64,000 bases of DNA, taken from assembly GCA_032164245.1 (NCBI GenBank), contig JAVMKO010000003.1, positions 65,170,390 through 65,234,389 on the forward strand, read 5' to 3'. The notes under the pieces are model-generated. The model was not told where the DNA came from and searched no databases. It was given only the letters and a program-made list of their open reading frames with translations. The position numbers were made by a program, and so were the translations under genes. Origin of the DNA: Sternotherus odoratus (taxonomy: Eukaryota; Chordata; Testudines; Kinosternidae). Within the stretch, counting starts at the first letter, position 1, and each line of letters opens with the position of its first letter. Of this stretch, positions 21,792-31,369 are shown piece after piece.

Positions 21792-22373
21792 ATGCAGACC
21801 TCAGCATCACAAGATGCCATGCAGAGCTCAGCAGCACAGGAGACCAACCAGAGGAAAAGAGCTCCAGCATGGTCCACGCGTGAGGTGTTGGATCTGATCG
21901 CTATCTGGGGAGAGGCATCCGTGATGTTGGAACTCCGTAACAACAAACGGGACGCCAACACGTTTGCCAGAGTCTCCAAGGCCATGCTGAAAAGGGGCCA
22001 CAACAGGGACGCCCAACAGTGCCACGTGAAAATAAAGGAGCTGAGGCAAGCGTTCCAGAAAGCCAAAGAGGCAAACGGACGCCCGGGGGGCCCACTGCGG
22101 ACATGCCGGTTCTACAATGAACTAAATCAGATAATGGGGGGCACCCCCACCACCATCGCACCGGTCTCCGTGGCCTCCACCCATGGGATAATCATCAGGC
22201 CTGAGGAGGATTCGGATGATGACGAAGGTGATGAGGACGGAAATATCACAGAGCAGCAGGAGGCAAGCGGAGAAACCCTGTTAGCAGACAGCGAGGAGCT
22301 GTTTATCACCCTGGAGCCAGTACCCTCACAGCCATCCCAAGCTGCTGCTACCCCAACTGGCGAGGGAACTCTG
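21792..22373 (+). CDS. Harbinger Myb/SANT-like DNA-binding protein, exon 1
   Basis: In Harbinger systems a separate Myb-like protein binds the element ends and helps bring the transposase to the nucleus. The frame is open from 21549, but ATG 21792 has the better context (GCCGCCATG), and the DNA-binding region begins about 25 codons on. It has RKRAPAWSTREVLDLIAIWG, a helical LELRNNKRDANTFARVSKAM block, RDAQQCHVKIKELRQAFQKA and CRFYNELNQIMGG, the tri-helix of the Myb_DNA-bind_4 type. An acidic EEDSDDDEGDEDG stretch follows. GTGAGT at 22374 is a good donor after 194 codons, phase 0. This copy is undamaged; the equivalent at 29843-30396 is not. Confidence 0.82.
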
Positions 22374-22481
22374 GTGAGTGTGCTTTTTTAAGGGATTAGA
22401 TGACTCATGATTTTTAAAGGAAGCATTTATTAATGATTATTTGCCCTAAGTACTTGGCATGCATTCATTGCTGGTCCCTTT

Positions 22482-22772
22482 TTACTGAAACAGTTTGTCA
22501 ATATACTCTGGTATTGAGCGGTAATCCTCTATGGACATTTCCATGAAACTTTCGAGGAGGTAGCGATGAACCTTCCACAACAGGTTTCTGGGGAGAGCCG
22601 CCTTATCTGGTCCCCCGTGATAGAAGACCATCCCACGCCACAAAATTAGTAAATAGTCTGGTATCATTGAGTAGCACAACATCACGGCAAATGGACCAGG
22701 ACTTTGTAAACATTCTAGCAACATGCGTTCTCTATCTCTCTGAGAAATTCTAAGGAGAGTGACATCATTCAT
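22482..22772 (-). CDS. Candidate third Harbinger ORF, antisense in the Myb intron
   Basis: An open frame of 96 codons starts MNDVTLLRISQRDRER and contains IPDYLLILWRGMVFYHGGP, DKAALPRNLL and VHRYLLESFMEMSIEDYRS. I do not recognise the family. The frame lies wholly in the intron of the Myb gene on the other strand, in the same orientation as the transposase. The second Harbinger has the same protein (29450-29738), about 78% identical over the best 59 residues. In the 14-codon stretch around YHGGP five of eight changed codons are silent, more than expected for neutral drift. Either a real small protein or an alternative exon of the transposase transcript; function unknown. Confidence 0.5.
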   Translation of the reverse strand: MNDVTLLRISQRDRERMLLECLQSPGPFAVMLCYSMIPDYLLILWRGMVFYHGGPDKAALPRNLLWKVHRYLLESFMEMSIEDYRSIPEYIDKLFQ

Positions 22773-23324
22773 GGTTGCCTGTTTGAAATACGGACTGCAA
22801 TTAGGAAGGAGACAGATGTTCCCAGCTGTAAAGTAATGTTTCCCAGTGAGCCCGTAGTGAGAGCTGGCAGGGATTTTTATTTAGTTTGTCTGCTCGCGGC
22901 AGCTTCCCCAGAAGACCCAACACCCCCTCTCCCCCCAAGCCAGCCCATAGCAAGATATTTTTGGTTTTGTTTTGCAGTTCGCGGTTCACTGGGATCCACG
23001 TGGTGGTGGGGGAGGAGGGGGGAGTTAGTATGGAATATCCAAGTGCTGCTGTAAAGAATATGGCTTAGCTTACCATGGCCAGCTGCATGGTGATTTCAGT
23101 AGCCGCGTTGAGGCTGTCTCGTGTGTGAGATGCTTCTGTGACTTTTGTGTGAGCCATCCAGTCACTTTTAGGTGCGGAATATGACCTTGTACAGAAATCA
23201 TATCAGGCCTGTGAATACTGTGGTTCACCGTTACATAGTACTCCCATTGTGATCCAAGAATGTATCTGTCTCATAACCTTGTACCTTTCTTTCTTTGCCC
23301 ACAACAGCTGCACATTTATCTCAG

Positions 23325-23549
23325 AATGTCCCGTCCTGCCCCTCACGCCGTCTATCGCAGATACGAAAGCGTAAAAAGAAAACGCGTGATGATATGTTTA
23401 ATGAACTACTCCAGAACTCTCATGCTGAGGCCACTCGGCAGAGTGAATGGAGGGAAAGATTGCTACAGTCAAGGCAAGAGTCAAGAGCTTCAGCAGAAAG
23501 GTGGATGGTGCGCGAAGAAAAGTGTCAGAAGCGTGAAGAAAAGTGGTAG
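23325..23549 (+). CDS. Harbinger Myb/SANT-like protein, exon 2 (stop-shortened)
   Basis: An acceptor TTTATCTCAG ends at 23324, and phase 0 continues NVPSCPSRRLSQIRKRKKKT, then a charged coiled-coil-like helix rich in Arg/Glu (RQSEWRERLLQSRQESRASA). A TAG at 23547-23549 cuts it short. Homologous sequence goes on past the stop (IMEDQSDMLRCLVELQQDQ in the right-hand copy), so the stop is probably a mutation. An earlier acceptor at 23307 would shift the frame. Confidence 0.65.
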   Translation, partial: NVPSCPSRRLSQIRKRKKKTRDDMFNELLQNSHAEATRQSEWRERLLQSRQESRASAERWMVREEKCQKREEKW

Positions 23550-24066
23550 GAGCGCGAAGAAATGCGGATGGATGCGACGCTCCGGATAATGGAGGACCAA
23601 AGCGACATGCTCCGGTGTCTGGTGGAGCTTCAGCAGGACCAAAGATTGCCTCTACAGCCTCTGTCTAACCACCTCCCCGCCCCCCCCCAAGTCTCATAGC
23701 TTCCCCACCCAAACGAGGGGTGAGAAACCGGGGAGGGGGAAGCTCCGGGGACCGACCCACTCTACCACACAAGCCAGGACAAGCAGCAGCAGGATGAGTT
23801 TCTCTAAAAAGTTTTAAAAGCTGCTGTGTCTTGCCACCCCCCCCCCCCCGCTCCTCCACCACTGCAACTGCTGGTTTCCCTCCTCACCCACCCATTCTGG
23901 GCTACCTTGCCAGTGATCCCCTGTACTTGTATTTGTGATGAAGCAATAAAGAAACCATGATTTTTAAAACAGTGAATTTATTTCCTCTGCAAGCGTCGGG
24001 AGGGGGGAGGGAAAGAGGGTGCAAGAATGGCAGGTGTAGGGCTGAGCAGAGCCAGGGAGCGGGTTT

Positions 24067-25327
24067 TCAAACGCCATCTTGGGCACTCATAAAACTGGTT
24101 TTCAAGGCGTCCCTGAGGCGCAGCGCCTCATGGTGCGCTCTTCTACTTTCCCTGCTGTTTGGCTGCTGGTAAGCAGCGGACAGGAAATTTGCCTCTGCCT
24201 CCCACCCCGCCATAAACGTTTCCCCCTTGCTCTCACAGAGATTGTGGCGCACAGAGCAAGCAGCAATAACAATGGGGATATTTCTGTCGCTGATGTCTGA
24301 GCGAATCAGTAATGAACGCCATCTTCCCTTCAGTCGGCCAAATGCACACTCTACTGCCATTCTGCACTTGCTCAGCCTATAGTTGAACAGCTCCTGACCC
24401 TTGTCCAGGGCTCCTGTGTAGGGCTTCATAAGCCAGGGCATTAAGGGGTAGGCTGGGTTACCAAGGATAACGATCAGCATTTCCAACCTCCCCACCCCCC
24501 ACAGAAATTGTCTGGTCGGGGAAGAAAATCCCTTGCTGCAGCTCTCTAAATATCCTAGAGTTCCTGAAAACACGAGCATCATGAACCTTTCCCGGCCATC
24601 CCACGTACGGGTCGGTGAAACGTCCCTTGTGGTCAACCAGCGCTTGCATGACCATAGAATAATAGCCCTTCCGGTTCCTGTACACTGTGCCCTCGTTGTC
24701 CGGTGCCAAGACAGGGATATGAGTCCCATCTATAGCTCCACCACAGCTAGGGAAACCCATCTGCTCAAAGCCAGCCACGATGTCACGCACGTCACCAAGA
24801 GTCACGATTTTTCGTAGCAGGAGGCAATTAATGGCCTTGTACACTTGCATCAACACAATTCCAACGGTCGACTTTCCCACCCCAAAGTGGTTGGCCACCG
24901 ATCGGTAGCTGTCTGCGGTGGCCAGCTTTCAGAGTGCTATAGCCACCCGCTTCTCCACCGGGATGGCAGCTCTCAGTCTGGTGTCCTGGCGCTGCAGGAC
25001 GGGGGCGAGTTCAGCACACAGTCCCATGAAAGTGGCTTTTCTCATGCGAAAGTTTTGCAGCCACTGCTCATCGTCCCACACTTGCAAGACGATGCAATCC
25101 CACCAGTCAGTGCTCGTTTCCCGTGCCCAGAAGCGGCGTTCCACGGTCGTGAGCATGTCCGTTAAAGGAATGAGCAGTTTAGTGTCCAATTTGTTCCTCG
25201 GGTCCAGCTCGTCGTCTTCTCCAGACTTATCACTATTGTCATGTTCCCTTTCAAGAATGAACTCTGCTGCGCAGAGAGTTGTGCTGGCAACACTCGCCAG
25301 TATGCTCTGCAGCAGTTCGCGATCCAT
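24067..25327 (-). pseudogene. Decayed Harbinger DDE transposase, left element
   Basis: It starts MDRELLQSILASVASTT and an acidic linker, then RFWARETSTDWWDCIVLQVW, the helix-turn-helix FGVGKSTVG region, the first Asp in GGAIDGTHIPV, VHDARVFRNS, and the Glu in RMAVECAFGRLKGRW. Damage: an in-frame TGA replaces Trp in the IALWKLAT motif near 24929, a frameshift falls after GGGEVGNAD near 24480, and the second catalytic Asp of GDP.YPL is Asn (GNPAYPL). The protein cannot be active. The N-terminal exon is still fused in frame here, unlike in the right element. Confidence 0.85.
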
Positions 25328-25719
25328 TAGGGCAAAGGAAAACGGATGACTGAGCGTGCGTGCCTTGCTGAAACCGTTGAGAGATGGCGCCCGAGGTGGC
25401 CAGAAACACAGGGATTGCTGGGATACGACACAAAGCATCACGGGGAGTTGGAACCGGATGCAGAATGGCCGCAAGTGACACCCCCCTTCCCACAAGGCAC
25501 TGTGCCAGATTGGGAAGAGGTGCTCTGTGGGATACCTGCCCTATTGCGCTACTCTCAGTGCCGCCAGAAGCGCCGCAACTGTGTCCATGCTTTAGCGCTG
25601 CAGGGTCTTAATGTGCACACGCTCTAGCGCAATACCTATTGCGCTATATGGGACGCGCTATAACCAAATGTGCTATAATCCTGTAGTGTAACCTAAGCCT
25701 AAGAAAACTGAGCAACTGC

Positions 25720-25800
25720 AAGTTCTGGGGTCTGCTGTGGAGTCACTCTTTCTTATATTTCCCATATGAGAAATATACCAATTATTAATCTAGTCCAACA
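25720..25800 (-). repeat. Inverted 81-bp copy of the ERV LTR start (no 5S insert)
   Basis: In reverse complement this reads TGTTGGACTAGATTAATAAT..CATATGGGAAATATAAG..CAGACCCCAGAACTT, matching 19970-20005 joined to 20268-20311 with few differences. It lacks the 5S insert, so it preserves the pre-insertion site. Just before the TG is a purine-rich AGGAATAAGGAGGA, like a polypurine tract preceding a 3' LTR. Homology stops next to the Harbinger end. Confidence 0.75.
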
Positions 25801-26611
25801 GTCCTCCTTATTCCTAAATAAACTTTGCCATTCAGTCATTAGAGACACTGAAGTACACCAAATAATTTAAAAAAAAACCCTTACAAAAATTAAAACAGGA
25901 AAAGTGATTTTTTTTCATTGCACACAGATGGGGGAACAATTTCCTTCATTGCAAACTAATTGTGTAAGTCTAGCATATATATTTTAAATTAGTTACAATT
26001 AATTAGTGAAAAGAACATATTCTAAGTAGTAAAGCAATTAATCTGCAATCAACACAACACAAAAGTAAACAAATAATTCAAACTAATTAACATTTGGTCA
26101 TGTAATGTGTAGCTATCATGGCTAATAAGGAAATCCTAAATAACCTAATGCTTAATTTGCTTGCTTTCCCCCTTCCTTGCATCAATCACCAGCTGTTAAC
26201 TTTAGATAAACCCCTACGGCAACAGCCAAAGTCAGAAGGATTGGGTAGGTTTGCTGCAGAATTTATGAAAGATTTAGCCTGTTTTCTTTTGTTTTTTTCA
26301 AAATAAATGGATGATTTTAAGAGACAGTCTTTACAATTTAGATAACGTCAAGTAAGTAAGCAAGGTAAGATCAAGGGTGAACAAAACTCACTGTAAAAAG
26401 ACTGGGCAACTCAGGGGTTAGCATCTGGAAATGTGGAACTTTTCATCTATGAGCAGCTAAGGAGGAATATGACTCAGCTTGACAAAGAGTGATTAATAGC
26501 AACTGATTTCCTATAGCAGGCTCAAAAGCAGAAATTACATAGCTTTCTTGCCAAAGAGCAATTATTATTAGCTTGTTTCTGGCAGCACCCACAATATAGG
26601 AAGATACCTAA
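25801..26611. other. Spacer between the two Harbinger elements; no gene
   Basis: AT-rich, no coding exon recognised. If the ERV reading is right, its left part is the 3' end of a viral interior in reverse orientation, without recognisable protein motifs. Confidence 0.4.
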
Positions 26612-26957
26612 GGGTATGTCTTCACTACAACAGTAGGTCGATTTCCTTGCAGTCGATTTTTTAAAGCAGACTGTATAGAGTCGATTTTGTGCGTCCCCAC
26701 AAAGCACAGCAAGTCGACATTGTCCACACAACTGTGGCACGCGTCGACATTGGCAGTGGTGCACTGTGGGTAGCTATCCCACAATTCCCGGAGTCCCCAG
26801 CAGGCACCATTTTGAGTGCTGCACTATGGGTAGGTATTGCATTATTTCGCGCCCTTTTTTCATGCTGCCAACGCCATTTTGAGCGGTGCACTGTGGGTAA
26901 GCATCCCATTATTCACGCCCTTTCTCTGCGCTGCGCTAACGCCATAGCACTGCAAGC

Positions 26958-27191
26958 ATGGACCCTGCTCAGACCACCGCTGCAGTACTGGCCGTTGTGA
27001 AGACCTCGTGCATTGTTGTGGACTCTATGCTGCATCGTCTGCAGAGGAAGGCGATCTGGACACGACTGTGCTTTCTGGAACCTGACGACAGTGATGAGGA
27101 GGTAGACATGGACGTGCACAGCAGGGACAGGGACACTGACGTTTTTGAAAGTAGGGGGACCGACAATCTGGCAAAAATTTGGTGGCAATAG
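26958..27191 (+). CDS. Harbinger transposase N-terminal segment (frame-shifted from main body)
   Basis: MDPAQTTAAVLAVVKTS..MLHRLQRKAIW followed by an acidic DDSDEEVDMDV stretch is the usual N-terminus of this transposase group. It runs into a stop at 27189 in a different frame from the catalytic body that starts in the same bases. The left copy keeps the two parts in one frame, so a 1- or 2-base indel near 27160-27195 is likely here. An unrecognised intron is the alternative. Confidence 0.65.
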   Translation: MDPAQTTAAVLAVVKTSCIVVDSMLHRLQRKAIWTRLCFLEPDDSDEEVDMDVHSRDRDTDVFESRGTDNLAKIWWQ

Positions 27192-28270
27192 GGCAGGCTC
27201 ATGCCATGGAACACCGATTCTGGGCAGGGGAAACAAGCACTGACTGGTGGGATCGCATAGTGCTGCGGGTCTGGGATGATTCCCAGTGGCTCAGAAATTT
27301 TCGCCTGCTTAAGGGCACGTTCATGGAACTTTGTGACTTGCTTTCCCCGGCCCTCCAGTGCAAGAATACCAAAATGAGAGCAGCCCTCACAGTTCAGAAG
27401 CGAGTGGCGATAGCCCTCTGGAAGCTTGCAACACCAGACAGCTACCGGTCAGTCGTGAATCAGTTTGGGGTGGGTAAATCTACAGTGGGGTCTGCTGTTA
27501 TGCAAGTAAGCAGGGCAATCGTCGAGCTGCTGCTACCCAGGGTTATAAATCTTGGAAACCTGCAAGCTACAATAGATGGCTTTGCCGCCATGGGATTCCC
27601 TAACTGTGGTGGAGCTATAGATGGGACTCATATCCCTATCCTGGCACCGGACAACAAGGGCGAAGAGTACAGAAACCGGAAGGGCTATTATTCTATGGTC
27701 ATGCAAGCACTGGTTGACCACAAGGGACGTTTCACCGACCTGTACATGGGATGGCCGGGAAAGGTTCATGACGCTCGTGTTTTCAGGAACTCTAGGATAT
27801 TTAGAGAGCTGCAGCAAGGGATTTTCTTTCCAGACCAGAAAATCACTGTGGGGGGTGTAGAAATGCTGATAGTTATCTTTGGGGACCCATCCTACCCCTT
27901 AATGCCCTGGCTTATGAAGCCCTACACAGGAGCCCTGGACAGAGGTCAGGAGCTGTTCAACTATAGGCTGAGCAAGTGCAGAATGGCAGTTGAGTGTGCA
28001 TTTGGCCGCCTCAAGGGGCGATGGTGTTCATTACTGATTCGCTCAGCCATCAGTGACAGAAATGTGCCCCTTGTTATTGCTGCTTGCTCTGTGCTCCACA
28101 ATCTGTGTGAGAACAAGGGGGAGACGTTTATGGTGGGGTGGGAGGCAAATATCCTGTCTGCTGCTTACCCGCAGTCAGACAGCAGGGAAAGTAGAAGAGC
28201 GCACCATGAGGCGCTGCGCCTCAGGGACGCCTTGAAAACCAGTTTTATGAGTGCCCAAGATGGCGTTTGA
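27179..28270 (+). CDS. PIF/Harbinger DDE transposase, catalytic body intact
   Basis: The transposase cuts and joins element ends using a DDE triad and cooperates with the Myb protein. The 363-codon frame has no stop. It shows FWAGETSTDWWDRIVLRVWD, RMRAALTVQKRVAIALW.KLAT, the FGVGKSTVG helix-turn-helix, the first Asp in GGAIDGTHIPI, GWPGKVHDARVFRNS, the second Asp in FGDPSYPLMPWLMKPY, and the Glu in RMAVECAFGRLKGRW, so all three acidic residues are present. It ends RDALKTSFMSAQDGV like the left copy. The likely original start is upstream at 26958 in another frame; internal Met 27206 is the best local start. The host-domesticated relative is HARBI1; this copy has element ends and is not domesticated. 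Confidence 0.88.
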   Translation: MVAIGQAHAMEHRFWAGETSTDWWDRIVLRVWDDSQWLRNFRLLKGTFMELCDLLSPALQCKNTKMRAALTVQKRVAIALWKLATPDSYRSVVNQFGVGKSTVGSAVMQVSRAIVELLLPRVINLGNLQATIDGFAAMGFPNCGGAIDGTHIPILAPDNKGEEYRNRKGYYSMVMQALVDHKGRFTDLYMGWPGKVHDARVFRNSRIFRELQQGIFFPDQKITVGGVEMLIVIFGDPSYPLMPWLMKPYTGALDRGQELFNYRLSKCRMAVECAFGRLKGRWCSLLIRSAISDRNVPLVIAACSVLHNLCENKGETFMVGWEANILSAAYPQSDSRESRRAHHEALRLRDALKTSFMSAQDGV

Positions 28271-28506
28271 AAACCCGCTCCCATGCTCTGCTCAGCCCTA
28301 AGCATGCCGTCCTTGCACCCTCTTTCCCTCCCGAGGAAATTCCTTGCAGAGGAAATAAATTCACTGTTTTAAAAATCATGGTTTCTTTATTGCTTCTTCA
28401 CAAATACAGGGGATCACTGGCAAGGTAGCCCAGAAGGGGTGGGTGAGGAGGGAAACCAGCAGTTGGAGTGGTGGAGGAGAGGAGGGGGGCCAAGACACAG
28501 CACCTT

Positions 28507-28974
28507 TTAAAACTTTTTTGATAAACTCATCCTGCTGCTGCTTGTCCTGGCTTGTGTGGTAGAGTGGGTCAGTCCCCAGAGCTTCCCCCCCCGGGTTCTC
28601 ACCCTGCGTCTGGGTGGGGAAGCTATGGGACTTGGGGAGGGGGGGAGGTGGTTAGACAGAGGCTGTAGAGGTGATCTTTGGTCCTGCTGAAGCTCCACCA
28701 GACACCGGAGCATGTCGCTTTGGTCCTCCATTATCCGCAGCATCGTATCCATCCACTTTTCTTTGTGCTCATGCCGCTTTTCTTCGCGCTCCATCCACCT
28801 CTCTGCTGCAGCTCTTGACTCTTGCCTTGACTCTAACAATTTTTCTCTCCATTTACTCTGCCGAGTGGCCTCAATGTGAGAGTTCTGCGGTAGTTCGTTA
28901 AACATGTCACCACGCATCTTCTTTTTACGTTTCTGTATCTACGATAGACGGCGTGCGGGGCAGGATGGGGGATT
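28507..28974 (-). pseudogene. Harbinger Myb/SANT protein exon 2, right element
   Basis: After the acceptor TTTATCTCAG (reverse complement, ending at 28975) it reads NPPSCPARRLS and then a TAG where the left copy has Gln. It reopens as DMFNELPQNSHIEATRQSKW, a long charged helix, IMEDQSDMLRCLVELQQDQR, and a Pro/Ser-rich and basic tail to the stop at 28507. Apart from the early stop this shows the full exon, about 155 codons, longer than the shortened left copy. Confidence 0.7.
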
Positions 28975-29449
28975 CTGAGATAAAGGTGCAGCTGCAGTGG
29001 GCAAAGAAAGGGACAAGGTTATAAGAGAGAGACATTTTGCAGCACAATGGGAGTACTATTTAATGCTGAACCACAGTATTCACAGGCCTGATATGCTTTC
29101 TGTACAAGGTCACATTCCGTACCTAAAAGTGACTGGATGGCTTTCATGTTCACACAAACATTCACAGAAGCATCTCACACACGAGACAGCCTCAACATGG
29201 CTACTGAAATCACCATGCAGCCGGCCATGGTAAGCTAAGCCATATTCTTTACAGCACAGCTAAGATGTTCCATACTAACCCCACCTCCTTTCCCCCTCAC
29301 CACGTGGAACCCTCCATCCCCCAACGCGTGGCTCCCAGTGAACCGCGAACAGCAAAACAAAATCAGAAATCCCTGCTTTTTCTACGGGCTGGGGAAGATT
29401 AGTTTACAGCCGGGAACTAATTACAGTGCCGTATTTCAAACAGGCAACC

Positions 29450-29738
29450 GTGAATGACATCACTCTCCTTAGAATTTCTCAGAGAGATAGAGAACACGTT
29501 AATAGAGTCTCTCCAAAATCCTGGTCCATATGCTGGAATACTGCGCTACGCATTGATACCAGACTATTTACTAATTTCATGGCGGGGAATGGTGTCCTAT
29601 CATGGAGGACCAAATAAGGCGGCTCTCCCCAGAAACCTGTTGCGTAAGGTTCATCGCTACCTGCTCGAAAGTTTCGTGTAAATGTCCATAGAAGATTTCC
29701 ACTCCATCCCGGAGTGCATTAACAGACTGTTTCAGTAA
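29450..29738 (+). pseudogene. Decayed copy of the candidate third Harbinger ORF
   Basis: Same protein as 22482-22772. Its start codon is GTG instead of ATG, a frameshift follows near codon 16, then LIPDYLLISWRGMVSYHGGP and NKAALPRNLLRKVHRYLLES stay open. A TAA replaces Glu just before MSIEDFHS. Comparison of the two copies supplies the evidence for coding history. Confidence 0.55.
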
Positions 29739-29842
29739 AAGGAGCAGCAATGAATGCATGCCAAGTCCTTAGGGCAAGTTAATCATTAATAAATGCTTCC
29801 TTTTAAAAACATGAGTCATGTAATCCCTAAAGGCACACTCAC

Positions 29843-30396
29843 CAGAGGTTCCTTCACTGCGTGGGGTACCAGCAGCTTGGGATGGTTGGGAGGGTGATGG
29901 GTCCAGGGTGATAAACAGCTCCTGGCTGTCTGCTAACAGGGTTTCTTGGCTTGCCTCCTGCTGCTCCGTAATATTCCGTCCTCATCACCTTGGTCGTCAT
30001 CCGAATCCTCCTCAGGCCTGATGATTATCCCATGGGTGGAGTCCATGGAGACCGCTGCGACGGTGGTGTGGGCACCCCCCATTATCTGATTCAGTTCATC
30101 GTAGAACCGGCATGTCCGTGGCGGTCCCCCGAGCGTCCGTTTGCCTCTTTGGTTTTCTGGAACGCTTGCCTCAGCTCCTTAATTTTCATGCGGCACTGTT
30201 GGGCATCCCTGTTGTGGCCCCTTTCCAGCATGGCCTTGGAGACCCTGGCGAACGTGTTGGCATTCCGTTTGTTGTGACGGAGTTCCAACATCACGGATAC
30301 CTCTCCCCAGATAGCGATCAGATCCAAGACCTCACACGTGGACCATGCTGGAGCTCTTTTCCTCTGGTTGGTCTCCTGTGCTTCTGAGCTCTGCAT
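29843..30396 (-). pseudogene. Broken Myb/SANT gene exon 1, right element
   Basis: MQSSEAQETNQRKRAPAWST, LELRHNKRNANTFARVSKAM and MKIKELRQAFQKTKEANGRS match the left copy. The frame is lost after GRSGD near 30120 and continues only in pieces to the same GTGAGT donor (29837-29842). A non-functional relic. Confidence 0.75.
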
Positions 30397-30814
30397 GGCG
30401 GCTTGTGCTGCTGAGCTCTGAATGGCGACTGACCTGTGCAGGTGAGCTCACCACGCTGGCCAAACAGGAAATGGAATTCAAATGTTCCTGGGGCTTTTCC
30501 TGTCTACCTGGCCAGAGCAGCGAGTTGAGAGTGCTGTCCAAAGCCGTCACAGTGGAACAGTGAGGCTGTCCAGAGCGGTCACAATGGAGCATTGTGGGAC
30601 AGCCTCTGGAGGCCAATAACGTCCCTATGCATCCTCACTACTCCACAATCGACCCAGAGAGGTCGATTTCAGCGTTACTCCTCTCATTAGGGAGGAGTAC
30701 AGAAATGGATTTTGAGGGCCCTTTAAATATACGGAAAAGGCACCTGTGTGAGGACAGGTAGTTTTATTCCGACTTAACGACGCAGTGGGGACCAGGCCTT
30801 AGTAAATAGATCAC

Positions 30815-30888
30815 TACCTGACCAGGAACTTGAACTCTGGACCCTCAGATTAAAAGTCCAATGTGCTACTTACTGACAATGTATGAAC
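30815..30888 (-). pseudogene. tRNA-Lys(UUU)-like pseudogene
   Basis: The minus strand reads CATTGGACTTTTAATCTGAG, the anticodon arm of tRNA-Lys with anticodon TTT, then GGGTCCAGAGTTCAAGTTCC, the variable loop and T arm. The D arm (GTCAGTAAGTAGCA) and acceptor stem are degraded and do not pair well. It lies 14 bases outside the Harbinger right flank. It may be a tRNA relic, a SINE head or part of a retroelement. Confidence 0.7.
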
Positions 30889-31369
30889 AGTGGCAGGCAG
30901 ACAAAGGGAAAGGGATACAACAAACAAGTAGATATCGAGGTGGCTATTAACCATGTCTTGAGGCTACTTAATATAATTTTAAAAAGAAATAAAAAACTGT
31001 CCCTAATGGCCTCTCTACTTTGCTACTATTAGTCTGAATTTTTTCTAGGTGTCATGGGAGAAGTTGGGCTTGCCGAGGGATTTGGGAGAAGAGAGGATAG
31101 TGACCTCATGAATCGGTTCTGGAAGTACATTCCCTGAGTAGAGGTATAATTTTGGGAGCTAGAGGTTCGGGGGGGTCACCACAAGCAGGAAAAGGATGGC
31201 TAATGGGGACGAGTGGAACCAAGTTTAAACTGAAGTGGCAGAGGAGATCGGAGAATTTAAGGCCTCTCCCCTAGCCCAGTGGGCTCTGTCTTTACACACA
31301 GGAGAAGAAAGGGCCAAAGGGCATCTAGGTTGAACAACCGCCCAGCAGCTGGCAGGATTCGGGGAACCG
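30889..31369. other. Upstream flank of MTRES1; no gene seen
   Basis: Mixed composition, rising in GC toward the island. Nothing recognised. Confidence 0.4.

Larger units (their letters stand above)
21367..25699 (+). mobile_element. Left PIF/Harbinger element (as it now lies)
   Basis: 4.33 kb with GGGCTGGTCCCCACTACGG at the left and GGCTTAGGTTACACTACAGG in reverse complement at the right. It carries a Myb/SANT gene (plus), an antisense ORF and a decayed DDE transposase (minus). The flanks are TTA on the left and TAA on the right, not a direct repeat. It shares most of its interior, inverted, with 26612-30798. See the findings for the proposed inversion between the two. Confidence 0.88.
26612..30798 (-). 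mobile_element. Right PIF/Harbinger element, inverted relative to the left one
   Basis: 4.19 kb with GGGTATGTCTTCACTAC at the left and GGCCTGGTCCCCACTGCG in reverse complement at the right. It contains a nearly intact transposase (plus), a decayed ORF3 (plus) and a broken Myb gene (minus), the mirror order of the left element. The flanks are TAA left and TTA right, again not a direct repeat. Confidence 0.88.
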
